A DNA stretch of 11,069 nt from Bacteroidota bacterium. GTDB lineage: Bacteria > Bacteroidota > Bacteroidia > Bacteroidales > Marinifilaceae. Each line of letters begins with the position of its first letter. Positions within the stretch are counted from its first letter, which is position 1. The notes below the pieces were generated by a model. It was not told where the DNA came from. It saw only the letters and a list, made by a program, of their open reading frames with translations, and did no database searches. This document shows positions 1 to 7,312 of the stretch, piece after piece. Made by a program: the position numbers and the translations under genes. Location of the stretch: positions 1 to 11,069 of the forward strand of contig JAEXFF010000341.1 in the NCBI GenBank assembly GCA_023400335.1. The letters run 5' to 3'.

Positions 1-1101
1 TGTATCCTTTATATCTGCCGATTTCAAAACAGAAACCAGGAATTTCCCTTTGTTCCACCGGCTTATTTTTAAAGAATACATATTCTTTTGAGCTTCCGGA
101 AGTTCAAACCTTTTGGATAAATTGTGATTATCTTTACAAACGGCATAATACTTTTTCCCGGACTCCGGACAGAAAAGAAAGGAACCCATACCTTTGTGAA
201 ACGTATGAGCAGAAACTACCAGGTTGTCATCCTGATCAAAAATATCTACTGAAACTTCTTTTGAAATCCCATCATTATTCAAAGCTTTAAAACCTAGCTG
301 ACAGGCAGTCCCTTCCAACAAATACCCCCCTTCCGGAAAGAAAGAGACATCAAAATCCTGCTCTATGCGGGGAATTGTAATAAATTGATGAAAATTTCCG
401 GCTTCAATGTACAACTGATTGCTATTTTGCGTGAATGGCAACCGGAAATTAATTTTAGCTACACTATCCCTGGACACCCAGATGTAATCCAGCTTTTCCT
501 GATTTAACCATATTGAAAGCTGAGTAGGGGCAAGTTTACATTTTTTCCGTAAATCCCAGAGCGAAATCCGGGCTTCCCTCTTCCCTTTGTCATCCGGGGA
601 AGAAAATTCAGCCTTAGCCTTTAACTGTAACTCCAAAGGATTACTGATAAAAACGTTTTTTCTGAAAAAATAATCCTCTCCTAAGCTACACATATAATTC
701 GTATAAGCCCGGACAATATAATTTCCCTCTGCCAAATTTTCAGGTAATCCGATATAACCGTAATACATACTGTCTATTGGCCGGATTTTAACCCGGGCAA
801 CCACTGAAGCGGCAGGATTAATAAGTTCCACATATACATAATGACTGGCTGTTTCCGGCAAATGTGAAAAAGCATCTACTAAAAAAGCACGGAACCACAT
901 TTTCTCTCCGGATACATAATGCGATTTATCCATATGAAGATGAATCTTTTCCTGAGGATAAGCCAGTCGCTGCCGATAAAAATTACCTGCAATGGAATCT
1001 ACCGATAAAAACGGCTTTTCTTGGGCAGAAACAGTTATTCCGCTTAATAAGCATATCCATATTATGCTTATTCTGACTAATTTTTGAAAATTCCCGGTCA
1101 T
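1..1101 (-). CDS. Secreted MG2-like (alpha-2-macroglobulin-type domain) Bacteroidota surface protein, N-terminal part only
   Basis: Reading the minus strand from the ATG at 1101, an uninterrupted frame of 367 codons runs off the left edge, so the C-terminus is missing. Residues 1-26 look like a signal peptide: a basic start, a hydrophobic stretch (ISIIWICLLSGITV), and likely cleavage after SA before QEKP. Residues about 50-153 resemble the MG2-type beta-sandwich common in Bacteroidota, with the landmark EKIHLHMDKSHYVSGEKMWF (51-70) followed by RAFLVDA. A later block beginning DVSFFPEGGYLLEG, with a further GMGSF element, is also typical of this family. Full-length relatives are usually 800-1000 residues and often carry a TonB-receptor plug-like domain near the C-terminus, which cannot be seen here. 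The product is expected to be periplasmic or outer-membrane associated; its substrate is unknown. It is divergent from the RND gene and may share the 223-base control region with it. I see no clear promoter for it. Confidence 0.85.
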   Translation of the reverse strand, partial: MTGNFQKLVRISIIWICLLSGITVSAQEKPFLSVDSIAGNFYRQRLAYPQEKIHLHMDKSHYVSGEKMWFRAFLVDAFSHLPETASHYVYVELINPAASVVARVKIRPIDSMYYGYIGLPENLAEGNYIVRAYTNYMCSLGEDYFFRKNVFISNPLELQLKAKAEFSSPDDKGKREARISLWDLRKKCKLAPTQLSIWLNQEKLDYIWVSRDSVAKINFRLPFTQNSNQLYIEAGNFHQFITIPRIEQDFDVSFFPEGGYLLEGTACQLGFKALNNDGISKEVSVDIFDQDDNLVVSAHTFHKGMGSFLFCPESGKKYYAVCKDNHNLSKRFELPEAQKNMYSLKISRWNKGKFLVSVLKSADIKDT

Positions 1102-1257
1102 ATCTTTACTTTTTAATGCATGTAAATCTTCCCTTCAATACCCTCTGTTTTCAAATAAATATCAAAAAAGATGCCACCATTCGTTAATAATATATAATTT
1201 TAAAACATTTAAATACTGAAAAAGAGGAATTCAGGAATGAAACCCGGAAGTCAAGGT

Positions 1258-1284
1258 CTACGTATAGGTAATGAATTAACGTAG
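1258..1284. promoter_or_regulatory. Inverted repeat CTACGT-N15-ACGTAG between the divergent MG2-like and RND genes
   Basis: Six-base arms (1258-1263 and 1279-1284) flank a 15-base spacer, 40 bases before the RND start codon. It could be an operator for the pump, or a weak hairpin in its leader. The arms are short, the spacer shows no extra symmetry, and no regulator gene is adjacent, so this is tentative. No TTTG / TAnnTTTG promoter pair could be recognised in 1102-1324. Confidence 0.25.
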
Positions 1285-1324
1285 GGAGCGTTATTGCTGA
1301 ATTGTTAACTTCTAATCATTCATC

Positions 1325-4300
1325 ATGATCAGTACTTTTTTCATCAACCGCCCAATATTTGCCACTGTCTTATCTATATTAATTGTTATTGCCGGCTTTG
1401 TATCCCTGCAAAATCTGCCTGTGGAACAATATCCGACGATAACCCCGCCTACAGTAGTTGTACAAGCCAGTTATCCGGGAGCAAATGCAAGTACAATAGC
1501 CGACATGATTGCCACCCCTATCGAGCAGCAAGTAAACGGCGTAGAAGGAATGCTTTATATGTCTTCGACCTCTTCCAGTACAGGCAGTTACCAACTCACC
1601 ATCACTTTTGAAGTAGGTACAGACCTCGATATGGCTACGGTTTTAGTAGAAAACCGGGTAAATGCAGCTCTTCCAACATTACCGCAAGAAGTAACAAAAA
1701 TCGGAGTTACCACCACAAAAGAATCCACCAACGTAGTTATGTTCCTGTCTTTGACCTCCGAGTCTCCGGATTACGATGCGCTCTATCTTTCCAATTACGC
1801 TTCACTGAATATTACCAATGAACTGAGCCGCTTAAAAGGAGTGGGCAGTGTCGGCCTTTTCGGCATGGGCGATTATAGTATGCGTATCTGGCTGGAGCCG
1901 GATATACTGACGATAAGAGGTGTTACTCCCGCTGACGTCATTTCAGCCATTGAAAGCCAAAACATACAAGTTGCAGCAGGAAGTGTGGGTGCAGAACCCT
2001 TGACCCATAAAGAAGCTTATCAGTATATTTTAGAAACCCAGGGATTACTGGTTAATGAAAAAGAATTCGGAAATATTATCATCAAAGCACTCCCGGACGG
2101 GAAATATCTTCGTATCAAAGACATTGCAAAAGTCGAAATCGGACGGGAGAGCTACAGTACAACCGCTACTTTAAAGGGAGGAGCTGTGGCCGCCATAGCC
2201 GTCTATCAATTACCGGGAGCCAATGCCCTGGACGTATCGAAACGCGTCAAAAAAGAAATGAATAATCTGGCCACTTATTTTCCCCAAGGCGTAAATTACA
2301 GCATAACACTGGATACGACAGAATTTATACGGGCTTCCATTTCAGGCATTTACAGTACTCTTATTACTGCATTTATATTAGTATTATTAGTAATATTTAT
2401 TTTCCTGCAAAATTGGAGGGCCATGCTGATTCCATTGGTAACGATTCCCGTATCACTTATCGGAACTTTTACCTTTATGGACTTACTTGGTTTTTCCATC
2501 AATACATTGACGTTATTCGGATTAGTACTGGCGATCGGATTAGTAGTAGACGATGCAATCGTTATCGTGGAAAATAGTTACCGGCTCATCGAAACCGGAA
2601 AATACAAAACAGTAAAAGAAGCAGTCATACAGGCAATGAACGAAGTTTCAGGAGCCATTATCGGTATCGTTCTGGTATTACTGGCCGTATTTATCCCAAC
2701 CGCTTTTATAGGGGGAATTACGGGGCAATTGTATAAGCAATTTGCTCTCACAATAGCAGTGGCGACTGTTATCAGTGGCTTTAATGCCCTTACCCTTAGT
2801 CCCGCACTTTGTGCTCTTTTTTTAAAACCCAAACAAGAAAGCCGATTTTTTTTATTCAAAGCTTTCAATCGTTTATTCGATAAAACGACAAAAGGTTATA
2901 CATGGGTAATCACCGGTTTTATGCGAAAATCCGTACTGACATTACTTGTATTCGCAGTGATTTCTTTCTTCGCTTTCTGGGGTTTCCTGAAATGGCCCCG
3001 TACTTTTCTGCCTCAGGAAGACCAAGGTTACTTTATGGCTTTTATGCAACTGACGAACGGAGCTTCTTCCTCCCAAACAGAAACCGCTATTCAGAAAGCC
3101 ACAGCCATCTTAAACCATTTGGAAGGCATAGAAACCTATATCACAATTAACGGATTTTCAGTTATGAGTGGGGCAAACGCTTCCAATGCAGCTACTTTAT
3201 TCGTCATGCTAAAAAACTGGGATGAACGCAAGGCTCCAGGCCTGAGTGCCCAGGCAATAGTCGACAAGTTTAATGAAATGGCATATCTGGAAATACCGGA
3301 AGCACAAGCCTTTGCCGTGCTTCCCCCGGCTATCCCCGGTCTGGGAGAAAGCAGCGGTTTCGAAGTAATGCTGGAAGACATCAATAATTACGGACCCCAA
3401 GAGCTGGAAAAAATGACCGATGAACTGATGATGGCAGGCAACCAGACTCCCGGCCTTTCCAATGTTCAGTCTATGTTCAGCGCAAGCGTTCCCCAATATT
3501 TCCTCAATATTGACCGTAATAAGGTGGAAATGATGCAAGTTTCCCTGGGAGAAGTTTTCAATACCCTAACGGTCTTTTTAGGTTCTTCCTATGTCAATAA
3601 TTTCGTTAAATTCGGCCGTACCTATCAGGTTAATGTGGAAGGGGATCCCAATAGCCGTGCTGTTATCGAAGACGTAAGCCGCTTGAATGTCCGCAATGCC
3701 AACGGAAAAATGATTCCCTTTTCAGCTTTTACAACCATAGAAAGCCGTTTAGGACCTGAACATCTTACGAAATACAATACTTATGTTTCCGCCCTTATCT
3801 CCGGTTCTGCAGCTCCGGGTTATAGTTCTGGACAAGCCCTGGAAATCATGGGCAAATTGATTAAAGAAAAAGCAGGCCGTTCTTTCGGTTATGAATGGAC
3901 TTCTATGGCCTATCAGGAAGAAAATTCTTCTTCTTCAACTTCTCTGGTTTTTATTCTGGCCATTTTAGTTGCCTATCTTATTCTGGCCGCCCAATATGAA
4001 AGCTGGACGAATCCGGTTGCCGTGATCATGGGTTTGCCCATTGCCCTGCTGGGTGTCGTAATCGGAGTTATGGTAATGAACTTACCCGTTAGTGTTTATA
4101 CCCAAATCGGTATTGTGTTATTAATAGCCCTTACAGCCAAAAATGCAATTCTGATTGTAGAATTTGCCAGAGATTATCATGCTTCCGGGAAAACCATTAC
4201 GGAAGCTGCACTGGAAGGCGGACGGGTACGTTTACGTCCTATTCTGATGACTTCCTTTGCCTTTATTTTAGGAACTCTTCCGCTGGTTATCTCTACCGGA

Positions 4301-4501
4301 GCCGGAGCTGCCAGTAGAATATCCCTCGGAATTGCTGTCTTTGCCGGAATGTTGATGAGTTCTTTAGTCGGTACTCTTTTCATCCCGAATTTCTATAAAC
4401 TTATGCAAGAAATCCAAGAAAAGTTTACCCGGAAAAAGAAAGATACCCCGGAAAACCTGCCGGTTGTTTATGAAGAAAACCTGCCAGCCGAAATAAAGTA
4501 A
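1325..4501 (+). CDS. HAE1-type RND multidrug efflux transporter (AcrB/MexB-like), complete
   Basis: This 1058-residue inner-membrane protein has the normal length for the AcrB/MexB family, which uses the proton gradient to expel hydrophobic and amphiphilic compounds as a trimer. It begins with the classic [20 protein letters not shown] (TM1) and carries [14 protein letters not shown] in the first porter region. TM4 has the proton-relay pair D409-D410 in [13 protein letters not shown], and TM10 has the partner lysine K939 in [15 protein letters not shown], so the relay is intact. The switch-loop area reads [12 protein letters not shown]; the second aromatic of the E. coli loop (NGFGFAG) is replaced by V. 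A charged cytoplasmic tail follows the last membrane helix. Such pumps normally sit in an operon with a membrane-fusion protein and a TolC-like factor; here neither is present, as the upstream neighbour is divergent and the downstream neighbour is a sigma factor. Partners must be encoded elsewhere. The substrate cannot be read from sequence. Confidence 0.95.
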   Translation: MISTFFINRPIFATVLSILIVIAGFVSLQNLPVEQYPTITPPTVVVQASYPGANASTIADMIATPIEQQVNGVEGMLYMSSTSSSTGSYQLTITFEVGTDLDMATVLVENRVNAALPTLPQEVTKIGVTTTKESTNVVMFLSLTSESPDYDALYLSNYASLNITNELSRLKGVGSVGLFGMGDYSMRIWLEPDILTIRGVTPADVISAIESQNIQVAAGSVGAEPLTHKEAYQYILETQGLLVNEKEFGNIIIKALPDGKYLRIKDIAKVEIGRESYSTTATLKGGAVAAIAVYQLPGANALDVSKRVKKEMNNLATYFPQGVNYSITLDTTEFIRASISGIYSTLITAFILVLLVIFIFLQNWRAMLIPLVTIPVSLIGTFTFMDLLGFSINTLTLFGLVLAIGLVVDDAIVIVENSYRLIETGKYKTVKEAVIQAMNEVSGAIIGIVLVLLAVFIPTAFIGGITGQLYKQFALTIAVATVISGFNALTLSPALCALFLKPKQESRFFLFKAFNRLFDKTTKGYTWVITGFMRKSVLTLLVFAVISFFAFWGFLKWPRTFLPQEDQGYFMAFMQLTNGASSSQTETAIQKATAILNHLEGIETYITINGFSVMSGANASNAATLFVMLKNWDERKAPGLSAQAIVDKFNEMAYLEIPEAQAFAVLPPAIPGLGESSGFEVMLEDINNYGPQELEKMTDELMMAGNQTPGLSNVQSMFSASVPQYFLNIDRNKVEMMQVSLGEVFNTLTVFLGSSYVNNFVKFGRTYQVNVEGDPNSRAVIEDVSRLNVRNANGKMIPFSAFTTIESRLGPEHLTKYNTYVSALISGSAAPGYSSGQALEIMGKLIKEKAGRSFGYEWTSMAYQEENSSSSTSLVFILAILVAYLILAAQYESWTNPVAVIMGLPIALLGVVIGVMVMNLPVSVYTQIGIVLLIALTAKNAILIVEFARDYHASGKTITEAALEGGRVRLRPILMTSFAFILGTLPLVISTGAGAASRISLGIAVFAGMLMSSLVGTLFIPNFYKLMQEIQEKFTRKKKDTPENLPVVYEENLPAEIK

Positions 4502-4540
4502 TTTTACAGGCCGAAAGAGAAAAGGGATAACCTCAGCTCT

Positions 4541-4590
4541 ATTCCGGAAACGATCTGCCCTTGCTCTCCGGCAACTGATTCCGGAAACGA
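4541..4590. repeat. Two direct copies of ATTCCGGAAACGA, 37 bases apart
   Basis: The copies are at 4541-4553 and 4578-4590 and are identical over 13 bases. Each contains the palindrome TTCCGGAA. The TCCGGA core is common throughout this window, which lowers the significance of the repeat. Possible roles are a regulator site upstream of the sigma operon or the debris of a small duplication. Confidence 0.45.
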
Positions 4591-4782
4591 AACTGCTGAT
4601 TCATCTCCTCATGCGGCCTGAAAGTCCCTCTATCAGTCATCCGTCTGACGGGCATAAATCAATCCCCTTTTACTATCAATTTTAACCCTTTTCAACTGGA
4701 ATCCGTACTCCCATATATTCTTAAATTTTTGACAAAAAACAGTAAAAATCTGAAAGCCCGAAAAAATAAAACGTTGTTTTTT

Positions 4783-4790
4783 TATTTTTG
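4783..4790 (+). promoter_or_regulatory. Candidate -7 element (TATTTTTG) for the sigma-factor operon
   Basis: The octamer fits the Bacteroidota -7 consensus TAnnTTTG and lies about 86 bases before the ATG of the sigma gene. No TTTG/TTG -33 element is present at the usual 19-21 base spacing, so either the -33 is degenerate or an alternative sigma factor, possibly the operon's own product, is used. Confidence 0.3.
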
Positions 4791-4876
4791 ATGTAATAAA
4801 AATTCTTTTCATTCGTCTTTAAAGAAACGAACATTTTAAAACAGATCTGAAACGGGTAATTCCATTGACTAAAAGA

Positions 4877-5389
4877 ATGACTGAAAAAGAGTTCAATGCA
4901 TGCATTTTGCCGCTAGCTCAGCATATTTACAACTTTGCGGTAAATCTGACGGGCAATCGTACAGATGCCGCAGATATAACCCAGGATGTAATGTTTAAAT
5001 TATGGGACAACCGGAATGAATTATCCAAAATTAAAAATCTGCGGGCCTGGGCATTGAAAATTACACGTAATTTATATTATGATACCGTTAAAAAATATAA
5101 ACCTATCTATGATGAAGAACAAATGCTTCAAAACGAAGGATATGATTCAGAGTTAATGCATTCTATCGAACAGAAAGAAACAGCAGCTCTTTTAAGAAAA
5201 ATCATTGATACGCTCCCGGATACGCAGAGGGAAGTCATTCTTCTCCGGGAAATTGAAGAGTTGGAATACGATGAAATTGCTCAAATCACAGGTCTAGGCC
5301 TGAACAATATCCGAACAATTTTATCCAGAGCCCGCACCAGAGTAAAAGAAATGCTTGTCAAAAAATATAAAATTTCGAAATACGATTAG
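4877..5389 (+). CDS. ECF-family RNA polymerase sigma factor
   Basis: The product (170 residues from the ATG at 4877) has the two-domain layout of ECF sigma factors, with no region 1 or 3. Region 2 spans roughly residues 12-75 and includes DITQDVMFKLWDN, followed by the -10-recognition helix area NLRAWALKITRNLYYD. Region 4 spans about 104-160, with LPDTQREVILLREIEELEYD and the helix-turn-helix IAQITGLGLNNIRTILSRAR that contacts the -35 region. The frame also opens four codons earlier at a TTG (4865); I prefer the ATG because it leaves MTEKEF directly before the conserved region. The gene heads an operon with a small membrane protein 28 bases downstream and a secreted DUF4252 protein, so it is probably held inactive at the membrane and released by an envelope signal. 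ECF factors often activate their own operon. Confidence 0.92.
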   Translation: MTEKEFNACILPLAQHIYNFAVNLTGNRTDAADITQDVMFKLWDNRNELSKIKNLRAWALKITRNLYYDTVKKYKPIYDEEQMLQNEGYDSELMHSIEQKETAALLRKIIDTLPDTQREVILLREIEELEYDEIAQITGLGLNNIRTILSRARTRVKEMLVKKYKISKYD

Positions 5390-5417
5390 GTTCAGGAATT
5401 TGCACAAAAGGAAAAAG

Positions 5418-5852
5418 ATGGACAATATAAAAGAAATTATAAAACGTTATTACCGGGGAGAAACCAGTATGGAAGAAGAAAAATTCCTCAAAGCCCAATT
5501 CCGTGCAGGATATTTGAAAGAAGATCCTTTTTTGTCTCTTTCCTATCCGGAAACTCCCTTACCCGCCGGATTAAATGAAAAAATCCGTCTGGGCATCCGG
5601 AAACGGAAAAAATCTTCCCTACGCCGGATTTACATTACAGTAGGAAGCATTGCAGCAGCAGGCATACTGCTCATCTCGCTCAAAGGAGGACTTTCCTTTA
5701 CGGAAACAAATTCCCTGCAACTTTCAGACAATACGAAACGGGCCCGTTTTGAAGATGCCCTCCGGGTAATCGGCAATGTACTGGAAAATCCGGCTTCTTC
5801 TAAAGAAAAGATTTTATACGAAGACAAAAATTTAATTATTGCTATTGAATAA
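5418..5852 (+). CDS. Small single-pass membrane protein, probable anti-sigma factor
   Basis: This 144-residue protein begins with an N-terminal helical region containing IIKRYYRGETSMEEEKFLKA (residues 8-27). That resembles the 'RYxxGETSxEEExxL' motif seen at the start of small anti-sigma-like proteins next to Bacteroidales ECF sigma genes. A basic patch (RKRKKSSLRR, 61-70) precedes one membrane helix, about residues 71-88 (IYITVGSIAAAGILLISL). The remaining roughly 55 residues should lie in the periplasm, giving an N-in topology with the sigma-binding part in the cytoplasm. The frame could start at an ATG at 5355 inside the sigma gene, but those extra residues are basic and resemble nothing; the ATG at 5418, 28 bases after the sigma stop, is the more natural start. 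No zinc-binding HxxxCxxC motif of the ZAS type is present. The anti-sigma role is inferred mainly from position and topology. Confidence 0.75.
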   Translation: MDNIKEIIKRYYRGETSMEEEKFLKAQFRAGYLKEDPFLSLSYPETPLPAGLNEKIRLGIRKRKKSSLRRIYITVGSIAAAGILLISLKGGLSFTETNSLQLSDNTKRARFEDALRVIGNVLENPASSKEKILYEDKNLIIAIE

Positions 5853-5893
5853 AACTATCATTTGAAATGTAATTAATATAAATCAGAAGGGTT

Positions 5894-7111
5894 ATGAATA
5901 AGTTTGTTATTTTACTTGCAGTAAGTTTGTTAATCCCTTTTTGTACACAGGCACAATTGGGGAAACTAATGGCTAAATACCATGGTAAAGAATATGTTAC
6001 AGTTACTCAACTGGATAAAAATCTATACGGTCTTTACAAAAAAAAGAACATTCCTCCGGAAGCTGAAAACTTATTAAAGCAACTGAAAGAAGTCAATATT
6101 CTGACAGTAGATTTAACGAATTGCAATAAAAACTTTGCTGAAGACATTGATTCCAAATTTAAAGTCGTATTAGATAATCCGGATAAATACAAATTAATTA
6201 AAAGTCACAGTGAAGCCAACGGGAAACAATGGATATATGCACATACGGACCAGGACAAGCTGAGTGAACTGGTCGTATGGAATCAAACGCCTCAACGGAT
6301 GGACATTATTGAGTTAAAAGGAGATATTCAAACCGAAAATATAGCTTTACTTTCAAAAGCTTTAAATATAAAAGGATTAAACTCACTTTCAGTCCTCAAT
6401 CCTGAAAACGAGAACTATAAACATTACCTTCGTTCATTCAATTACGACAACATGGCTGATATGTCCCGGCAAATGCAGGAAATGGCCCAGAAAATGCGGG
6501 AAAATTTCAGAGAAATGTTTGGAGAACGGAAGCAAAACATGCCCGGTCAGTTTCCTCTTTACCCCTTCCAGGATGTAGATTCTCTATTCGGTTCCATGGG
6601 AATGAATTTCAATATGATGAGTGATATTTTCGACAATTATAATCCTTTTGAAAGTGGAGTAGATATTCGTGGAAATTCCATACAAATCACAGAAGAAAAC
6701 GGGAAGACAAAAATCAAAATAAACACTCAAAACTCCGCTATGATCTACGTTGTTGACGGTGTTAAATTTGAAGGGGAAGAAGTTACAATGCCTGAAAAAA
6801 TAAGAGATGTACGGATTGTCGGAGACAAAAAAGATCCCCGGAAATCTTATCTGATCGTTACATCTGACAGTCGTCTGGGCCAATTTATTTCTTATAAAAA
6901 TCATACATTGACGTTCAAATACGATAATCAAGAGTACAAATACAATCTGGGAAAAGCCGGCCATCCCCTTTTAGTGATAAACGGAGAAATAACCAACGAT
7001 TTTACAGATATACGTCCGGATGAAATCCTCCAGATTCGTCCGCTGACACCTATGGAAAAAGAAGTGGGAGAATACGGAACAGCCGAAGTTTTTATTCTTA
7101 CTCAGGAATAA
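5894..7111 (+). CDS. Secreted DUF4252 protein with Met-rich linker and two C-terminal plug-like repeats
   Basis: The 405-residue product has a signal peptide (1-20, cleavage likely after CTQA before QLGK; no proper lipobox around C17). Residues about 21-165 match the DUF4252 pattern: a short start, a strand with VTVTQL, the ILTVDLTNCN segment, and VVWNQTPQRMDIIELKGDI. DUF4252 proteins commonly follow ECF sigma genes in Bacteroidales, and their biochemical role is unknown. Residues about 187-242 form a Met-rich linker with 11 Met in under 60 residues. The C-terminal part is unlike a plain DUF4252 protein, which is usually 150-200 residues. It holds two copies of a TonB-receptor plug-like motif: IYVVDGVKFEGE...IRDVRIVG...YLIVTSD (about 283-325) and PLLVINGEITND...DEILQIRPL...YGTAEVFILTQ (about 358-404). 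It is the third gene of the sigma operon (41-base gap, with AGAAGGG shortly before the ATG) and ends before a shared terminator. Confidence 0.85.
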   Translation: MNKFVILLAVSLLIPFCTQAQLGKLMAKYHGKEYVTVTQLDKNLYGLYKKKNIPPEAENLLKQLKEVNILTVDLTNCNKNFAEDIDSKFKVVLDNPDKYKLIKSHSEANGKQWIYAHTDQDKLSELVVWNQTPQRMDIIELKGDIQTENIALLSKALNIKGLNSLSVLNPENENYKHYLRSFNYDNMADMSRQMQEMAQKMRENFREMFGERKQNMPGQFPLYPFQDVDSLFGSMGMNFNMMSDIFDNYNPFESGVDIRGNSIQITEENGKTKIKINTQNSAMIYVVDGVKFEGEEVTMPEKIRDVRIVGDKKDPRKSYLIVTSDSRLGQFISYKNHTLTFKYDNQEYKYNLGKAGHPLLVINGEITNDFTDIRPDEILQIRPLTPMEKEVGEYGTAEVFILTQE

Positions 7112-7250
7112 AAATACATATACGGCCGGCAGAATCTTTCCTGAATTTATAGAATTATTAAAATATAAACATCCGGAAAGCCCAAACAATAAATCGAAAA
7201 CAAAATACGGAAATGGAGAAAACCTGAAAATTCCAGACGAAAGATAAAAT

Positions 7251-7287
7251 ATAAATACGGAATCTCTGAACGAGATTTCGTATTTAT
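7251..7287. terminator. Hairpin terminator between the convergent DUF4252 and M56 genes
   Basis: A 16-base-pair stem (7251-7266 with 7272-7287, including one G-U pair) closes a 5-base loop TGAAC. It lies 139 bases after the DUF4252 stop and 25 bases past the end of the M56 gene. On the plus strand it is followed by TCTTTAA, and on the minus strand by ATTTTATCTTT, so it can plausibly serve both converging transcripts. Confidence 0.75.
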
Positions 7288-7312
7288 TCTTTAATAAACA
7301 GCCGTCAGCAGG

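Larger units (their letters stand above)
4502..4876. other. Gene-free stretch between the RND gene and the sigma-factor operon
   Basis: No convincing gene was seen. The longest item noticed is a 24-codon frame with no supporting features. The left half is richer in G+C and holds a 13-base direct repeat (ATTCCGGAAACGA) at 4541-4553 and 4578-4590, plus a loose inverted pair CAGGCCG (4507-4513) / CGGCCTG (4614-4620). The right half is A/T-rich and must hold the promoter of the sigma operon. I found no hairpin followed by a T-run, so the RND transcript has no obvious intrinsic terminator here. Confidence 0.6.

Noticed and set aside
864..1076. Plus-strand open frame of 70 codons.
   Set aside because: It lies antisense inside the well-supported MG2-like gene and has no protein-like features.
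1150..1175. Possible promoter for the MG2-like gene on the minus strand (TTTATTTG).
   Set aside because: It mismatches TAnnTTTG and has no TTTG at the required distance.
1236..1283. Short frames before the RND gene (an ATG frame ending QGLRIGNELT-stop, and a frame ending EVKVYV-stop) that could be the remnant tail of a lost membrane-fusion protein.
   Set aside because: Each is under about 16 codons with no recognisable domain sequence, so the resemblance to adaptor C-termini may be chance. I do not annotate a pseudogene.
4507..4620. Inverted pair CAGGCCG / CGGCCTG after the RND gene, considered as a terminator.
   Set aside because: The arms are seven bases and 100 bases apart with no T-run, so it is not a credible terminator.
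4613..4687. A 24-codon frame in the gap before the sigma gene.
   Set aside because: Too short, without a ribosome site or recognisable sequence; likely chance.
5355..5417. Upstream ATG that would make the anti-sigma-like protein 21 residues longer and overlap the sigma gene.
   Set aside because: The extension is basic and lies within the conserved sigma reading frame; the ATG at 5418 gives a normal operon spacing.
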